In this document: one piece after another, positions 5,612-15,541 of the stretch
Numbering within the stretch: position 1 is the stretch's first letter
How the letters are laid out: every line of letters begins with the position of its first letter
DNA from: XN24 sp964462675
GTDB lineage: Bacteria; Pseudomonadota; Gammaproteobacteria; Steroidobacterales; XN24
NCBI GenBank assembly: GCA_964462675.1
Contig: CAYWYS010000054.1
Location: 1 to 15,958 of the forward strand
Direction: 5' to 3'
Length of the DNA stretch: 15,958 nucleotides
Notes under the pieces: generated by a model
What the model was told of the DNA's origin: nothing
Seen by the model: only the letters and a program-made list of their open reading frames with translations
Database searches by the model: none
Position numbers and translations under genes: made by a program

Positions 5612-7393
5612 TTACTTGGCGAGTTCCGGCTCCGTCTTGCGGACGCGGATCCCCAGCTCGCGCAGCTGTTTCTCGGGCACCTCGCTCGGCGCATCCGTCA
5701 GCGGGCAGCTCGCGGTCTGCGTCTTCGGGAAGGCGATGACCTCGCGGATGCTCGAGGCACCGGCCATCAGCATGACCAGCCGGTCGATGCCGAAGGCGAT
5801 GCCGCCGTGCGGCGGGCAGCCGTATTTCAATGCGTCGAGCAGGAAGCCGAACTTCTGGCGCGCTTCCTCCTCGCCGATGCCCAGCAGGCCGAACACGGCC
5901 TCCTGCATGGCGCGATCATGGATACGGATCGAGCCGCCGCCGATCTCAGAACCGTTCAGCACCATGTCATAGGCGCGCGACAAGGCATTGCCCGGGTCCG
6001 CGGCCAGCGCGGCGTAATCGTCGACGCTCGGCGCCGTGAACGGGTGATGCAGCGCGACCCAGCGCTTATCGGTCTCGTCCCACTCGAACATCGGGAAATC
6101 GACGACCCAGACCGGCCGCCAGCCGGCCTCGAGCAGCCCGAGGTCGGCGCCGAGCTTGTCGCGCAGCGCGCCGAGTGCATCGTTGACGACTTTCGCCGTG
6201 TCGGCGCCGAAGAACACCAGGTCGCCGGCCACCGCGCCGGTGCGCGCCAGGATGCCGGCAATGGCCTCGTCGGGCAGGAACTTCAGGATCGGCGACTGCA
6301 GGCCGTCGCGCCCCGTCGCGGCGTCGTTGACCTTCACGTAGGCCAGGCCGCGCGCGCCGTAGCGGGCGACGAAGGCCGTGTAATCGTCGATCGCCTTGCG
6401 CGACAGGCTGCCGCCGCCCGGGACGCGCAAGGCCGCCACGCGACCCTTCGGATCGGCCGCGGGGCCGGCGAACACCTTGAAATCCACGCTCGCGACGAGG
6501 TCCGCGATCTCGACCAGCTCCAGCGGGTTGCGCAGGTCGGGCCGGTCGGTGCCGAAGCGAGCCATCGCCTCGCTCCAGCGCATGCGCGGGAACGGCTCGG
6601 CCAGCTCGACGCCGAGCACGTCCTTGAACAATTCGCGGATCATCGCCTCCATCAGCCCGGTCACGCCGGCCTCGTCGAGGAACGAGGTCTCGACGTCCAG
6701 CTGGGTGAACTCCGGCTGGCGGTCGGCGCGCAGGTCCTCGTCGCGGAAGCAGCGCGCGATCTGGTAATAGCGATCCAGCCCCGACATCATCAACAGCTGC
6801 TTGAACAGCTGCGGCGACTGCGGCAGGGCGTAGAACTTGCCGGGGAAATTGCGCGCCGGCACGAGGTAGTCGCGCGCGCCTTCCGGCGTCGCCTTGGTCA
6901 GCACCGGCGTCTCGACGTCGACGAAGCCGTGGCCGTCGAGCCAGGCCCTGAGCGCCCGCGTGACGCGGTGGCGCAGGCGCAGGTTGTTGAGCATCTCCGG
7001 GCGGCGCAGGTCGAGATAACGATAGCGCAGCCGCAAATCCTCGCCGGCCGCCTCGTCGTGGTGGAACGGCGGCGTCTCGCTGCGGTTCAGCACCACCAGG
7101 CGGCGCGCCACCAGCTCGACCTGGCCCGAGGCCAGTGCCGGGTTCGCGGTGCCGTCCGGCCGGCGCCGCACCTCGCCTTCGACCTGCAGCACGAACTCCG
7201 AGCGGGCGCTCTCGGCCAGCGCGAAGGTCGCGGCGTCGTCCGGGTTGAAGACGACCTGCAGCAGTCCCTCGCGGTCGCGCAGGTCGATGAAGATCACGCC
7301 TCCGTGGTCACGCCGCCGGTGCACCCAGCCGACGACGGTGGCGCGCTCGCCGACCAGCGCCTCGTTGACTTCGCCGCAATAGTGGCTACGCAT
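5612..7393 (-). CDS. aspS: Aspartyl-tRNA synthetase, probably non-discriminating (Asp/Asn)
   Basis: A 593-residue class IIb synthetase of bacterial type, which charges tRNA-Asp with aspartate. Order: N-terminal OB anticodon-binding domain (GWVHRRRDHGGVIFIDLRDR at 22-41); motif 2 with FRDEDLRADRQPEFTQLD; the bacterial GAD insertion (AGPAADPKGRVAALRVPGGG); and motif 3 with GIAFGIDRLVML near the C-terminus. Two positions known to control tRNA specificity are His30 and Gly81. E. coli, a discriminating enzyme, has Leu and Lys there, while Pseudomonas aeruginosa, a non-discriminating one, has His and Gly. I therefore infer that this enzyme also makes Asp-tRNA-Asn for GatCAB. The ATG at 7393 has GAGGA about 10 bases upstream and lies 31 bases after the DUF502 stop, as the third gene of an operon. 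It runs tail to tail with ccdB. Confidence 0.98.
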   Translation of the reverse strand: MRSHYCGEVNEALVGERATVVGWVHRRRDHGGVIFIDLRDREGLLQVVFNPDDAATFALAESARSEFVLQVEGEVRRRPDGTANPALASGQVELVARRLVVLNRSETPPFHHDEAAGEDLRLRYRYLDLRRPEMLNNLRLRHRVTRALRAWLDGHGFVDVETPVLTKATPEGARDYLVPARNFPGKFYALPQSPQLFKQLLMMSGLDRYYQIARCFRDEDLRADRQPEFTQLDVETSFLDEAGVTGLMEAMIRELFKDVLGVELAEPFPRMRWSEAMARFGTDRPDLRNPLELVEIADLVASVDFKVFAGPAADPKGRVAALRVPGGGSLSRKAIDDYTAFVARYGARGLAYVKVNDAATGRDGLQSPILKFLPDEAIAGILARTGAVAGDLVFFGADTAKVVNDALGALRDKLGADLGLLEAGWRPVWVVDFPMFEWDETDKRWVALHHPFTAPSVDDYAALAADPGNALSRAYDMVLNGSEIGGGSIRIHDRAMQEAVFGLLGIGEEEARQKFGFLLDALKYGCPPHGGIAFGIDRLVMLMAGASSIREVIAFPKTQTASCPLTDAPSEVPEKQLRELGIRVRKTEPELAK

Positions 7394-7424
7394 GATCCTG
7401 GATTCCTCGCGCGGGCGGCGGATG

Positions 7425-8078
7425 TTAAAGGTGCTCCCGGGGCGGCGCAAGACTGGCCTTGGCCGCCTCCGGGCTCTTCCAGCGCGGCACCGCGACGCCG
7501 AGCGACATGATCATGCGCAGGCCGTCGTCGACCGGCATGTCGAGCGACACGAGATCGCTCTTCGGCACAAACAGGATGAAGCCGGAGGTCGGGTTCGGCG
7601 TCGTCGGCAGGAATACGCAGACGACGTCTTCGGCCGTGCGGTCCTGGATCTCGCCGACGTACTCCGAAGTCTGGAAACACATGCTCCAAATGCCCTTGCG
7701 CGGGTACTCGACCAGCAGCACCCGCTTGAAGGCGGTGCTGCTGTCCGCGAACAGCGTCTCGGCGACCTGCTTGGCGCCGGAGTAAATGCCGCTGACCAGC
7801 GGGATGCGCGTCACGAACTGGTGGCCCAATTCGACGAAGCGGCGCCCGACGAAGTTGCCCACCAGCAGGCCGGTCAACAACAGGATCCCCACCGCGAGAA
7901 TGACGCCGAGCCCGGGGATGCTGAAGCCGAGCAGCGCCTCGGGTCGCCACGAGGGCGGCAGCAGCAGCAGGATGCGATCGACGAAGCGGATCAGGAAGCG
8001 GACGATCAGGAACGTGATCAGCAGCGGGACCCACAGGATCAGCCCCGCGACCAGGTGCTTCCTGAGTGTCTTAAGCAA
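7425..8078 (-). CDS. DUF502 family inner-membrane protein
   Basis: A 217-residue membrane protein of the DUF502 family, function unknown. Two hydrophobic segments are visible: residues about 9-31 (LVAGLILWVPLLITFLIVRF) and 51-75 (GFSIPGLGVILAVGILLLTG onward). A soluble C-terminal domain follows, with family features RIPLVSGIYSGAKQV, an SMCFQT strand, and FLPTTPNPTSGFILFVP. The start is the TTG at 8078, reading MLKTLRKHLVAGL, with AAGGCGG a few bases upstream. It overlaps the end of fmdB by 8 bases (TTGCTTAA). A longer upstream frame is only Arg/Pro-rich readthrough of fmdB. The fmdB-DUF502-aspS arrangement recurs in gammaproteobacteria, so the three are probably cotranscribed. A link to tRNA charging is by position only. 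Confidence 0.88.
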   Translation of the reverse strand: MLKTLRKHLVAGLILWVPLLITFLIVRFLIRFVDRILLLLPPSWRPEALLGFSIPGLGVILAVGILLLTGLLVGNFVGRRFVELGHQFVTRIPLVSGIYSGAKQVAETLFADSSTAFKRVLLVEYPRKGIWSMCFQTSEYVGEIQDRTAEDVVCVFLPTTPNPTSGFILFVPKSDLVSLDMPVDDGLRMIMSLGVAVPRWKSPEAAKASLAPPREHL

Positions 8079-8469
8079 CGCCGCCCGCCTTGCCGGTATC
8101 CGGCTTGTTCGCGGCCGGCGCGGCCGCGGGCTTCTTCGCCTCGGTCGCCGCCGGCTTGGCGGGCTTGGCGTCGGGCTTGGCATCGGACTTCTCGGCCGGC
8201 TTGTCGGCGGCCTTGTCCGCCGGCTTGCCGTCTGCCGACTTGGCCTCTGCCGCCGTGCTGTCCGACTCGGAGATGTTGCGCCGCTTGTCGTTCTTGAAAT
8301 CGGTCTCGTACCAGCCGCCGCCCTTCAGCCGGAAGCTCGGCGCCGACATCTGTCGCTTCAGCGTCGGCGCGCCGCAATGCGGGCAATGCACCAGCGGCTC
8401 GTCCGACAGCTTCTGCAGGGCGTCGAGCTTGTGGCCGCAATCGCCGCACAGGTACTCATAGATCGGCAT
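8071..8469 (-). CDS. FmdB-family zinc-ribbon protein with long Ala/Lys/Pro tail
   Basis: A 132-residue protein. The N-terminus MPIYEYLCGDCGHKLDALQK is the standard FmdB zinc ribbon, with Cys8, Cys11, Cys29 and Cys32 as the CxxC...CxxC zinc ligands. A conserved FRLKGGGWYETDFK block at about residues 51-64 follows. FmdB proteins were named as putative regulators of methylamide genes, but their real function is unsettled. The last 60 residues are low complexity, made of short Ala-Asp-Lys-Pro repeats such as PADKAADKPAEKSDAKPDAK, and are probably disordered. ATG at 8469 has GAGGA about 10 bases upstream and a TATAAT promoter just beyond. First gene of the operon with DUF502 and aspS. Confidence 0.9.
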   Translation of the reverse strand: MPIYEYLCGDCGHKLDALQKLSDEPLVHCPHCGAPTLKRQMSAPSFRLKGGGWYETDFKNDKRRNISESDSTAAEAKSADGKPADKAADKPAEKSDAKPDAKPAKPAATEAKKPAAAPAANKPDTGKAGGVA

Positions 8470-8497
8470 GGGGCTGGATCCTCGTCACGGGGCGGAC

Positions 8498-8503
8498 ATT
8501 ATA
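8498..8503 (-). promoter_or_regulatory. Promoter -10 box for the fmdB-DUF502-aspS operon
   Basis: The minus strand reads a perfect TATAAT here, about 29 bases upstream of the fmdB ATG, giving an expected leader of roughly 20 bases. A -35 box at normal spacing is poor (GCCTGA or CGCCTG, overlapping the clpB stop). The box is one of only two perfect TATAAT sites I noticed, and both lie directly upstream of genes. Confidence 0.55.
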
Positions 8504-8519
8504 GTGCCGACGGCCGCCG

Positions 8520-11093
<2,574 letters not shown>

Positions 11094-11126
11094 GGAGGTC
11101 TACCCGGTGTTGGTCGGCTTACCCTG

Positions 11127-11154
11127 ATATGGGGGGCCGGCGCGCCAATTCAAC
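11127..11154 (-). promoter_or_regulatory. Sigma-32 heat-shock promoter of clpB
   Basis: On the minus strand GTTGAA (11154-11149) is followed after 14 bases by CCCCATAT (11134-11127). The sigma-32 (RpoH) consensus is CTTGAAA, 13-17 bases, CCCCATnT; here the -10 is a perfect match and the -35 matches five of the first six. It starts about 33 bases upstream of the clpB ATG. The -35 end lies only a few bases from the pgeF stop codon. clpB is a classic RpoH target, so heat induction independent of rluD-pgeF is expected. Confidence 0.82.
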
Positions 11155-11157
11155 GGC

Positions 11158-11916
11158 TCAGGCAGGACCCGCAAGCCAGATCAGCGTCGCCATCCGGCCG
11201 GTCGGCTGCCCGGCGCCGTCGCGGCGATGGGAAAAGAAGCGCGTCGGGTCGGTGTGCGTGCACCAGTGCCCGCCGCGGACGCCGGCCACGCCGAGCGCCG
11301 CCAGCCGCCGCCGGGCGAGCCCGGCCAGGTCGAACTGCCAGTGGCCGGGCCGCCCGGGCGCGAAACAGTCCCCGGCGCCGGCGAACGTCCCCAGGCAGGC
11401 GTCGCGCACCTCGGCGCCGACCTCGTAGGCGGCTTGCCCGATGCCCGGCCCGATCCATGCCAGCACCTTGTCCGGCGGCGCGTCCAGCGCGGCAAACGCA
11501 GCCTCCAGCACGCCGTCCGCGAGGCCGCGCCAGCCGGCATGCGCAATGCCGACCCGGCGACCGTCGGTGCGGCAGAACAGCACCGGCAGGCAATCCGCCG
11601 TCAGCACGGCCAGCACGCGCCCGGTGCGCCCGGTCACGGCGGCGTCCGCGGTGCGCCTCGCCGGCAGGGTCCGGCCGTCGAGGCGCAGCACCTCGCGCCC
11701 GTGCACCTGCTCGAGCCACGCCGGCGCCTCGGGCAGCCCGAGGGCCTGGCCCAGCAGGCGCCGGTTCTCGGCCACCCGGGCCGGCTCGTCGCCGACGTGA
11801 TCGCCGAGATTCAGCGAGTGCCACGGCGGCAGGCTGACGCCGCCGACGCGGAGGGTGCTGATCGCCCTGACACCCGGCGGCGCGCGCCAGTCCGGCACGA
11901 TCCACTGCGGCGTCAT
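11158..11916 (-). CDS. pgeF: Peptidoglycan editing factor PgeF (YfiH, multicopper-oxidase-like fold)
   Basis: 252 residues of the YfiH/DUF152 family. In E. coli the protein removes misincorporated L-Ser from UDP-MurNAc-L-Ser, protecting peptidoglycan composition; family members also show purine nucleoside phosphorylase or laccase-like activity. The zinc/copper-binding triad is visible as His72 in QVHG, Cys109 in TADCLPVLF and His126 in IAHAGWRG, and the NLGDHVGDEP and WIGPGIG motifs are intact. The ATG at 11916 overlaps the rluD stop by four bases (ATGA), so translation is probably coupled; GAGGG lies immediately before it. A much longer open frame continues upstream through rluD, but it is only antisense-free readthrough and has no family match. 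The stop codon lies a few bases from the clpB heat-shock promoter. Confidence 0.94.
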   Translation of the reverse strand: MTPQWIVPDWRAPPGVRAISTLRVGGVSLPPWHSLNLGDHVGDEPARVAENRRLLGQALGLPEAPAWLEQVHGREVLRLDGRTLPARRTADAAVTGRTGRVLAVLTADCLPVLFCRTDGRRVGIAHAGWRGLADGVLEAAFAALDAPPDKVLAWIGPGIGQAAYEVGAEVRDACLGTFAGAGDCFAPGRPGHWQFDLAGLARRRLAALGVAGVRGGHWCTHTDPTRFFSHRRDGAGQPTGRMATLIWLAGPA

Positions 11917-12863
11917 CCCTCGGCGTCCGCGCGCAGCGCCGCGAGCAGGCCCTCGAGGTCCGCCGGCAGCGGCGCCTCGAAGCGGACCGGCTCGCCGCTG
12001 CCCGGATGCTCGAACTCCAGCCGCGCGGCGTGCAGCGCCTGGCGCCGGAAGCCCCGCAAGGCCTCGATCAGCGCCGCGCTCGCGCCCTTCGGCAGCGCGA
12101 GGCGCCCGCCGTAGACCGGGTCGCCGACGATCGGGCAGCGGATCGAGGCGAGGTGCACGCGGATCTGGTGGGTGCGCCCCGTCTCCAGCTTGCAGAGCAC
12201 GTGGGTGTGGCCGCGAAAGCGCGCCACGACGCGGTAGTGCGTGACCGCCTCGCGGCCGCCCTCGCGGATGGCCATGCGCACGCGATCCACCGGGTGACGG
12301 CCGATCGGCGCGTCGACGGTGCCGCCGCCGGTCATGACGCCGACGCAGACCGCCTCGTACTCGCGCCGCACGCTGCGCTCCTCGAGCTGGCGCACCAGCG
12401 CGGCGTGCGCCGCCGGCGTGCAGGCCACGACCATGACGCCGCTGGTGTCCTTGTCGAGCCGGTGCACGATGCCGGCGCGCGGCAGCACGCGCAGATCCGG
12501 CCGGTGGTGCAGCAGCGCATTGACCAGCGTCCCGGCCGGGTTGCCGGCGCCCGGGTGGACCACGAGGCCGGCCGGCTTGTCGAGCACCAGCACCTCGGCG
12601 TCCTCGTGCAGGATCGCCAGGCGGATCGGCTCCGCCGCGGCGTCGGTCTCGTCCTCGAGCGTCGCGCTGAGCACGACTTCCTCGCCGCCGTCGACCTTGT
12701 CCCGCGGGCGCAGCTCGCGGCCGTCCACGCGCACCTGGCCCGCGCGGATCCAGCCCTGCAGCCGGCTGCGCGAATAATCCGGGAACAGCGCCGCCAGCGC
12801 CTGGTCGAGACGCTGGCCGCCCAGCTCCGCCGGCACGACAGCGCGGTGCTCGACGGTCCGCAT
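11913..12863 (-). CDS. rluD: 23S rRNA pseudouridine synthase RluD
   Basis: 316 residues, close to E. coli RluD (326). RluD makes pseudouridines 1911, 1915 and 1917 in helix 69 of 23S rRNA. An N-terminal S4 RNA-binding domain (RLDQALAALFPDYSRSRLQG, then VRVDG) leads into the RluA-type catalytic domain: VLDKPAGLVVHPGAGN, the catalytic motif HRLDKDTSG whose first Asp is the nucleophile (residue 137 from this start), REYEA, GRTHQIRVH, and GDPVYGG. The order S4 plus catalytic domain and the HPGAGN motif favour RluD over RluC or RluA. I chose ATG 12863 over ATG 12887 because GGAGGG sits 9 bases ahead of it and the upstream ATG has none. It is divergent from bamD, as in E. coli, and coupled to pgeF. 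Confidence 0.95.
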   Translation of the reverse strand: MRTVEHRAVVPAELGGQRLDQALAALFPDYSRSRLQGWIRAGQVRVDGRELRPRDKVDGGEEVVLSATLEDETDAAAEPIRLAILHEDAEVLVLDKPAGLVVHPGAGNPAGTLVNALLHHRPDLRVLPRAGIVHRLDKDTSGVMVVACTPAAHAALVRQLEERSVRREYEAVCVGVMTGGGTVDAPIGRHPVDRVRMAIREGGREAVTHYRVVARFRGHTHVLCKLETGRTHQIRVHLASIRCPIVGDPVYGGRLALPKGASAALIEALRGFRRQALHAARLEFEHPGSGEPVRFEAPLPADLEGLLAALRADAEG

Positions 12864-12872
12864 CGATGAAAG

Positions 12873-12878
12873 CCCTCC
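12873..12878 (-). promoter_or_regulatory. Ribosome binding site that sets the rluD start
   Basis: The minus strand reads GGAGGG, 9 bases before the ATG at 12863. It lies downstream of the other candidate ATG at 12887, which has no such site, so it decides the shorter start. Confidence 0.7.
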
Positions 12879-12904
12879 AGTCTCCATGGGTCACAGTGTA
12901 TCGG

Positions 12905-12910
12905 TATAAT
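12905..12910 (+). promoter_or_regulatory. Promoter -10 box for bamD
   Basis: A perfect TATAAT lies 44 bases before the chosen bamD ATG in the divergent rluD-bamD gap. The -35 at normal spacing (around CTCCAT) is poor. The opposite strand of the same few bases reads ATTATACC, so rluD signals may overlap here. In E. coli bamD is in the envelope-stress (sigma-E) regulon; I do not see a GGAACTT/TCAAA pair on this strand. Confidence 0.5.
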
Positions 12911-12954
12911 CCGCGTTCCGGCCCATGCGCCGTCCCGCAACGATGGAATCCTGG

Positions 12955-13707
12955 ATGACCCGACGCCTGCTCAGCCTGCTGCTCGTACTTGCGCTCGCCG
13001 CGACCTCCGGCTGCGCCGCGATGCGCAGCGACGCGGACCGGCGAGACCCCTCGGAGACGGCGCGGCGCATCTACGAGCGCTCCACGAAGCAGATGGAGTC
13101 CGGCAACTTCGCCGCGGCGGTCAGCGGCTTCGAGTCGCTGACCGCGGTCTACCCGTTCAGCGAAGAGGCGCGCCAGGCACAGCTGAACCTGATGTACGTC
13201 TACTGGCGCAACGAGGAGCCGGACTCCGCCGTCAGCGCCGCGGACCGCTTCATCCTCGAGAACCCGACGCATCCGCGCGTCGACTACGCCTTGTACATCA
13301 AGGGTGTAGCCCGCTTTCCGGCCAACACCGGCCCGCTCGAGCGGCTCTTCCGGGTGAACATGGACCAGCGCCCGCCGGACGGCATGGAAGCGTCCTTCAA
13401 CACCTTCGCGCAGCTGATCCAGCAGCATCCGCAGAGCGAGTACGTCGAGGACGCGCGCCAGCGGATGATCTACCTGCGCAATCGCCTCGCCGCGCACGAG
13501 GTCGTCGTGGCCGGTTTCTACGCCGATCGCAGTGCGCACGTCGCGGCGATCAACCGCGCGCGCAACGTGCTGGAGAACTACCAGGAGACGCCGTCGGTGA
13601 TCCCGGCGCTGCGGATCATGGCCAGGTCCTACGACGGCCTGGGGCTGGCGGAACTGGCCGAGGACACCCGCCGCGTCATCGCCGCGAACGAGACCCCGCG
13701 GCGCTGA
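12955..13707 (+). CDS. bamD: Outer-membrane assembly lipoprotein BamD
   Basis: 250 residues, an essential BAM-complex lipoprotein at the inner face of the outer membrane that helps BamA fold beta-barrel proteins. The signal peptide starts MTRRLLSLLLVLALAATSGC, with a lipobox ending at Cys20, the residue that would be lipidated. The mature part is a run of TPR helices: AARRIYERS-like first repeat, MESGNFAAAVSGFESLTAVY, FSEEARQAQLNLMYVYW, and the conserved HPRVDYALYIKGVA; the NMDQRPPD segment is typical of YfiO/ComL. I chose ATG 12955 since the two upstream ATGs (12925, 12943) would add an unlikely charged lead before the signal peptide and none has a strong ribosome site. The stop directly abuts the stop of nadE. 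The barrel protein at 3424-4101 would be one of its clients. Confidence 0.95.
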   Translation: MTRRLLSLLLVLALAATSGCAAMRSDADRRDPSETARRIYERSTKQMESGNFAAAVSGFESLTAVYPFSEEARQAQLNLMYVYWRNEEPDSAVSAADRFILENPTHPRVDYALYIKGVARFPANTGPLERLFRVNMDQRPPDGMEASFNTFAQLIQQHPQSEYVEDARQRMIYLRNRLAAHEVVVAGFYADRSAHVAAINRARNVLENYQETPSVIPALRIMARSYDGLGLAELAEDTRRVIAANETPRR

Positions 13708-15315
13708 CTAGCGCGCCGCAAACCCCGACGTGATCGGGTAGCGCCAGTCGCGCCCGAAGGCGCGGCGGCTGATGCGGATGCCGGGCGGCGCCTGGCGGCG
13801 CTTGTACTCGTTGCGCTTGACCATGCCGAGGATGCGCCCGACGACGGCGCGATCGAAGCCGCGCGCGACGATCTGGTCGACCGAGGCGTCGTCCTCGATG
13901 AAGGCCTCGAGGATCGGGTCGAGCACCTCGTAGGGCGGCAGCGAGTCCGTGTCCTTCTGGTCGGGCCGCAGTTCCGCCGACGGCGGCCGCTCGATCACCC
14001 GCCTCGGAATCACTTCCGAGCGCCGGTTGCGATACTCGGCCAGCCGATACACCAGCGTCTTGCTGCAGTCCTTCAGCGGCGCGAAGCCGCCGGCCATGTC
14101 GCCGTAGAGCGTGGCGTAGCCGACCGCCATCTCGCTCTTGTTGCCGGTGGTCAGCAGCATGCAGCCGAACTTGTTCGACATCGCCATCAGGATCATGCCG
14201 CGGCAGCGCGCCTGGATGTTCTCCTCGGTGACGTCCTCGGGCCGGCCGCGGAACACCTCGGCGAGCGCCTCGCGGGCGCCTTCGAAGATCGGCTCGATCG
14301 AGACGACGTCGTGGCGCACGCCGAGCGTGCGCGCCTGGCGCTCGGCGTCGTCGCGGCTCATCTGCGAGGTGTAGCGCGACGGCATCATGACGACGCGCAC
14401 GCGCTCGGGGCCGAGCGCATCGACGGCGACCGCGAGCGTCAGCGCCGAGTCGATGCCGCCGGACAGCCCGAGCACGACGCCCGGGAAGTGGTGCTTGTTG
14501 ACGTAGTCGGCGACGCCGAGCACGAGCGCGCGGTAGACGCCCTCGACGAACCCGGGCGCGGGCTCGACCGGCCCCGGCACGATGTCGCCGCCCGGCTCGA
14601 CCTCGACCAGCTCGAGGGCCTCGGTGAAGAACGGCGCGCGGCGGACCAGCTCGCCCGCGCGGCTGAGCGCCATCGAGCCGCCGTCGAAGATCAGCTCGTC
14701 CTGGCCGCCGGCGATGTTCACGTAGATCACCGGCAGGCCGGTCTCGGCGCTGCGGGCCTTCAGCACGGCCTCGCGGCGCGCGAGCTTGCCGGTGTCGTAG
14801 GGCGAGCCGTTGATGGACAGCAGCACTTCGGCGCCGGCGGCCGCTGTGCGCGCGGCGACTTCGGGACTCCAGATGTCCTCGCAGATCGTGATGCCGAGGC
14901 GCACGCCCTTCAGCTCGACGACGCAGGGCTCCGTGCCCGGCTGGAAATAGCGCTTCTCGTCGAATACGCCGTAGTTCGGCAGGTTCTGCTTGCGGTAGAC
15001 GACCGGCGGGCCGTCGGGGCGCAGCAGCGCCGCGCTGTTGTGGATCGTCTCGCCCTGGTACTCGGGGTAGCCGACCAGCACCGACATGCCGTCGAGGCTG
15101 CGCGCCAGCCGCGCCAGCGCCTCGGCCACGTCGCGCGCAAAGCCGCGGTGAAACAGCAGGTCTTCCGGCGGGTAGCCGCACAGCGCGAGCTCGGGGAATA
15201 TCACCAGGTCGGCGCGCAGGGCTTCACGGGCGCGCCGGCAGGTCTCCAGCATGCGCGTGACGTTCGCCTCGACGTCCCCGACGACGGGGTTCATCTGGGC
15301 GACGGCGATGCGCAT
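13708..15315 (-). CDS. nadE: Glutamine-dependent NAD+ synthetase
   Basis: 535 residues. It converts nicotinic acid adenine dinucleotide to NAD+ with ATP, using ammonia released from glutamine. The N-terminal nitrilase-type glutaminase domain carries the Glu42-Lys109-Cys145 triad (FPELALCGYPPEDLL, YRKQNLPNYGVFDEKR, ITICEDIW). The C-terminal synthetase domain has the PP-loop LGLSGGIDSALT (SGGIDS at 285-290), TTGNKSEMAVGYATLYGDMAGG and the KDTDSLPPYE segment. It is thus the two-domain enzyme rather than the short ammonia-dependent NadE of E. coli. The ATG at 15315 lies only 13 bases after the hicB stop and lacks a clear ribosome site or promoter, so transcription must come from hicAB or sucCD. 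The stop TAG is directly adjacent to the bamD stop. Confidence 0.97.
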   Translation of the reverse strand: MRIAVAQMNPVVGDVEANVTRMLETCRRAREALRADLVIFPELALCGYPPEDLLFHRGFARDVAEALARLARSLDGMSVLVGYPEYQGETIHNSAALLRPDGPPVVYRKQNLPNYGVFDEKRYFQPGTEPCVVELKGVRLGITICEDIWSPEVAARTAAAGAEVLLSINGSPYDTGKLARREAVLKARSAETGLPVIYVNIAGGQDELIFDGGSMALSRAGELVRRAPFFTEALELVEVEPGGDIVPGPVEPAPGFVEGVYRALVLGVADYVNKHHFPGVVLGLSGGIDSALTLAVAVDALGPERVRVVMMPSRYTSQMSRDDAERQARTLGVRHDVVSIEPIFEGAREALAEVFRGRPEDVTEENIQARCRGMILMAMSNKFGCMLLTTGNKSEMAVGYATLYGDMAGGFAPLKDCSKTLVYRLAEYRNRRSEVIPRRVIERPPSAELRPDQKDTDSLPPYEVLDPILEAFIEDDASVDQIVARGFDRAVVGRILGMVKRNEYKRRQAPPGIRISRRAFGRDWRYPITSGFAAR

Positions 15316-15328
15316 CTGGTACAGGGTA

Positions 15329-15541
15329 TCAGGCGTAATGAGGCCGGTGGCTGGGCTCTGGAATCGTCCGGCCGAGTTCTATCGCAAGCTCAATCCAATC
15401 CGTTATAGCTGCCTCGGCACTTGCAGCGGCTTCCGGGTAGCTCATGCCATCCGCGATGCATCCTGGCAGGTCTGGCACCTCAGCCACAAAGCAGCCGTCC
15501 TCATCACTCCACGAGATCACAATATCGTAACGCCTATTCAT
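15329..15541 (-). CDS. hicB: HicB-family antitoxin (short form)
   Basis: 70 residues with the HicB partial RNase H-like fold: YDIVISWSDEDGCFVAEVPD, then LPGCIADGMSYPEAAASAEA, then AITDWIELAIELGRTIPEP. It should bind and inactivate HicA. The protein ends right after this domain and has no C-terminal helix-turn-helix or ribbon-helix-helix, so it has no obvious means of DNA binding by itself. ATG 15541 overlaps the end of hicA by 8 bases (ATGAATAG), the usual coupled toxin-first arrangement. The next gene, nadE, starts 13 bases downstream. Confidence 0.92.
   Translation of the reverse strand: MNRRYDIVISWSDEDGCFVAEVPDLPGCIADGMSYPEAAASAEAAITDWIELAIELGRTIPEPSHRPHYA

Noticed and set aside
5807..7510. 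A 567-codon plus-strand frame opposite aspS
   Set aside because: Same shadow effect; aspS motifs are complete on the minus strand.
11917..13539. Upstream extension of pgeF through rluD as a possible giant fusion protein
   Set aside because: The extension is the out-of-frame reading of rluD and antisense of bamD. The pgeF family start at 11916 with ATGA coupling explains the gene.
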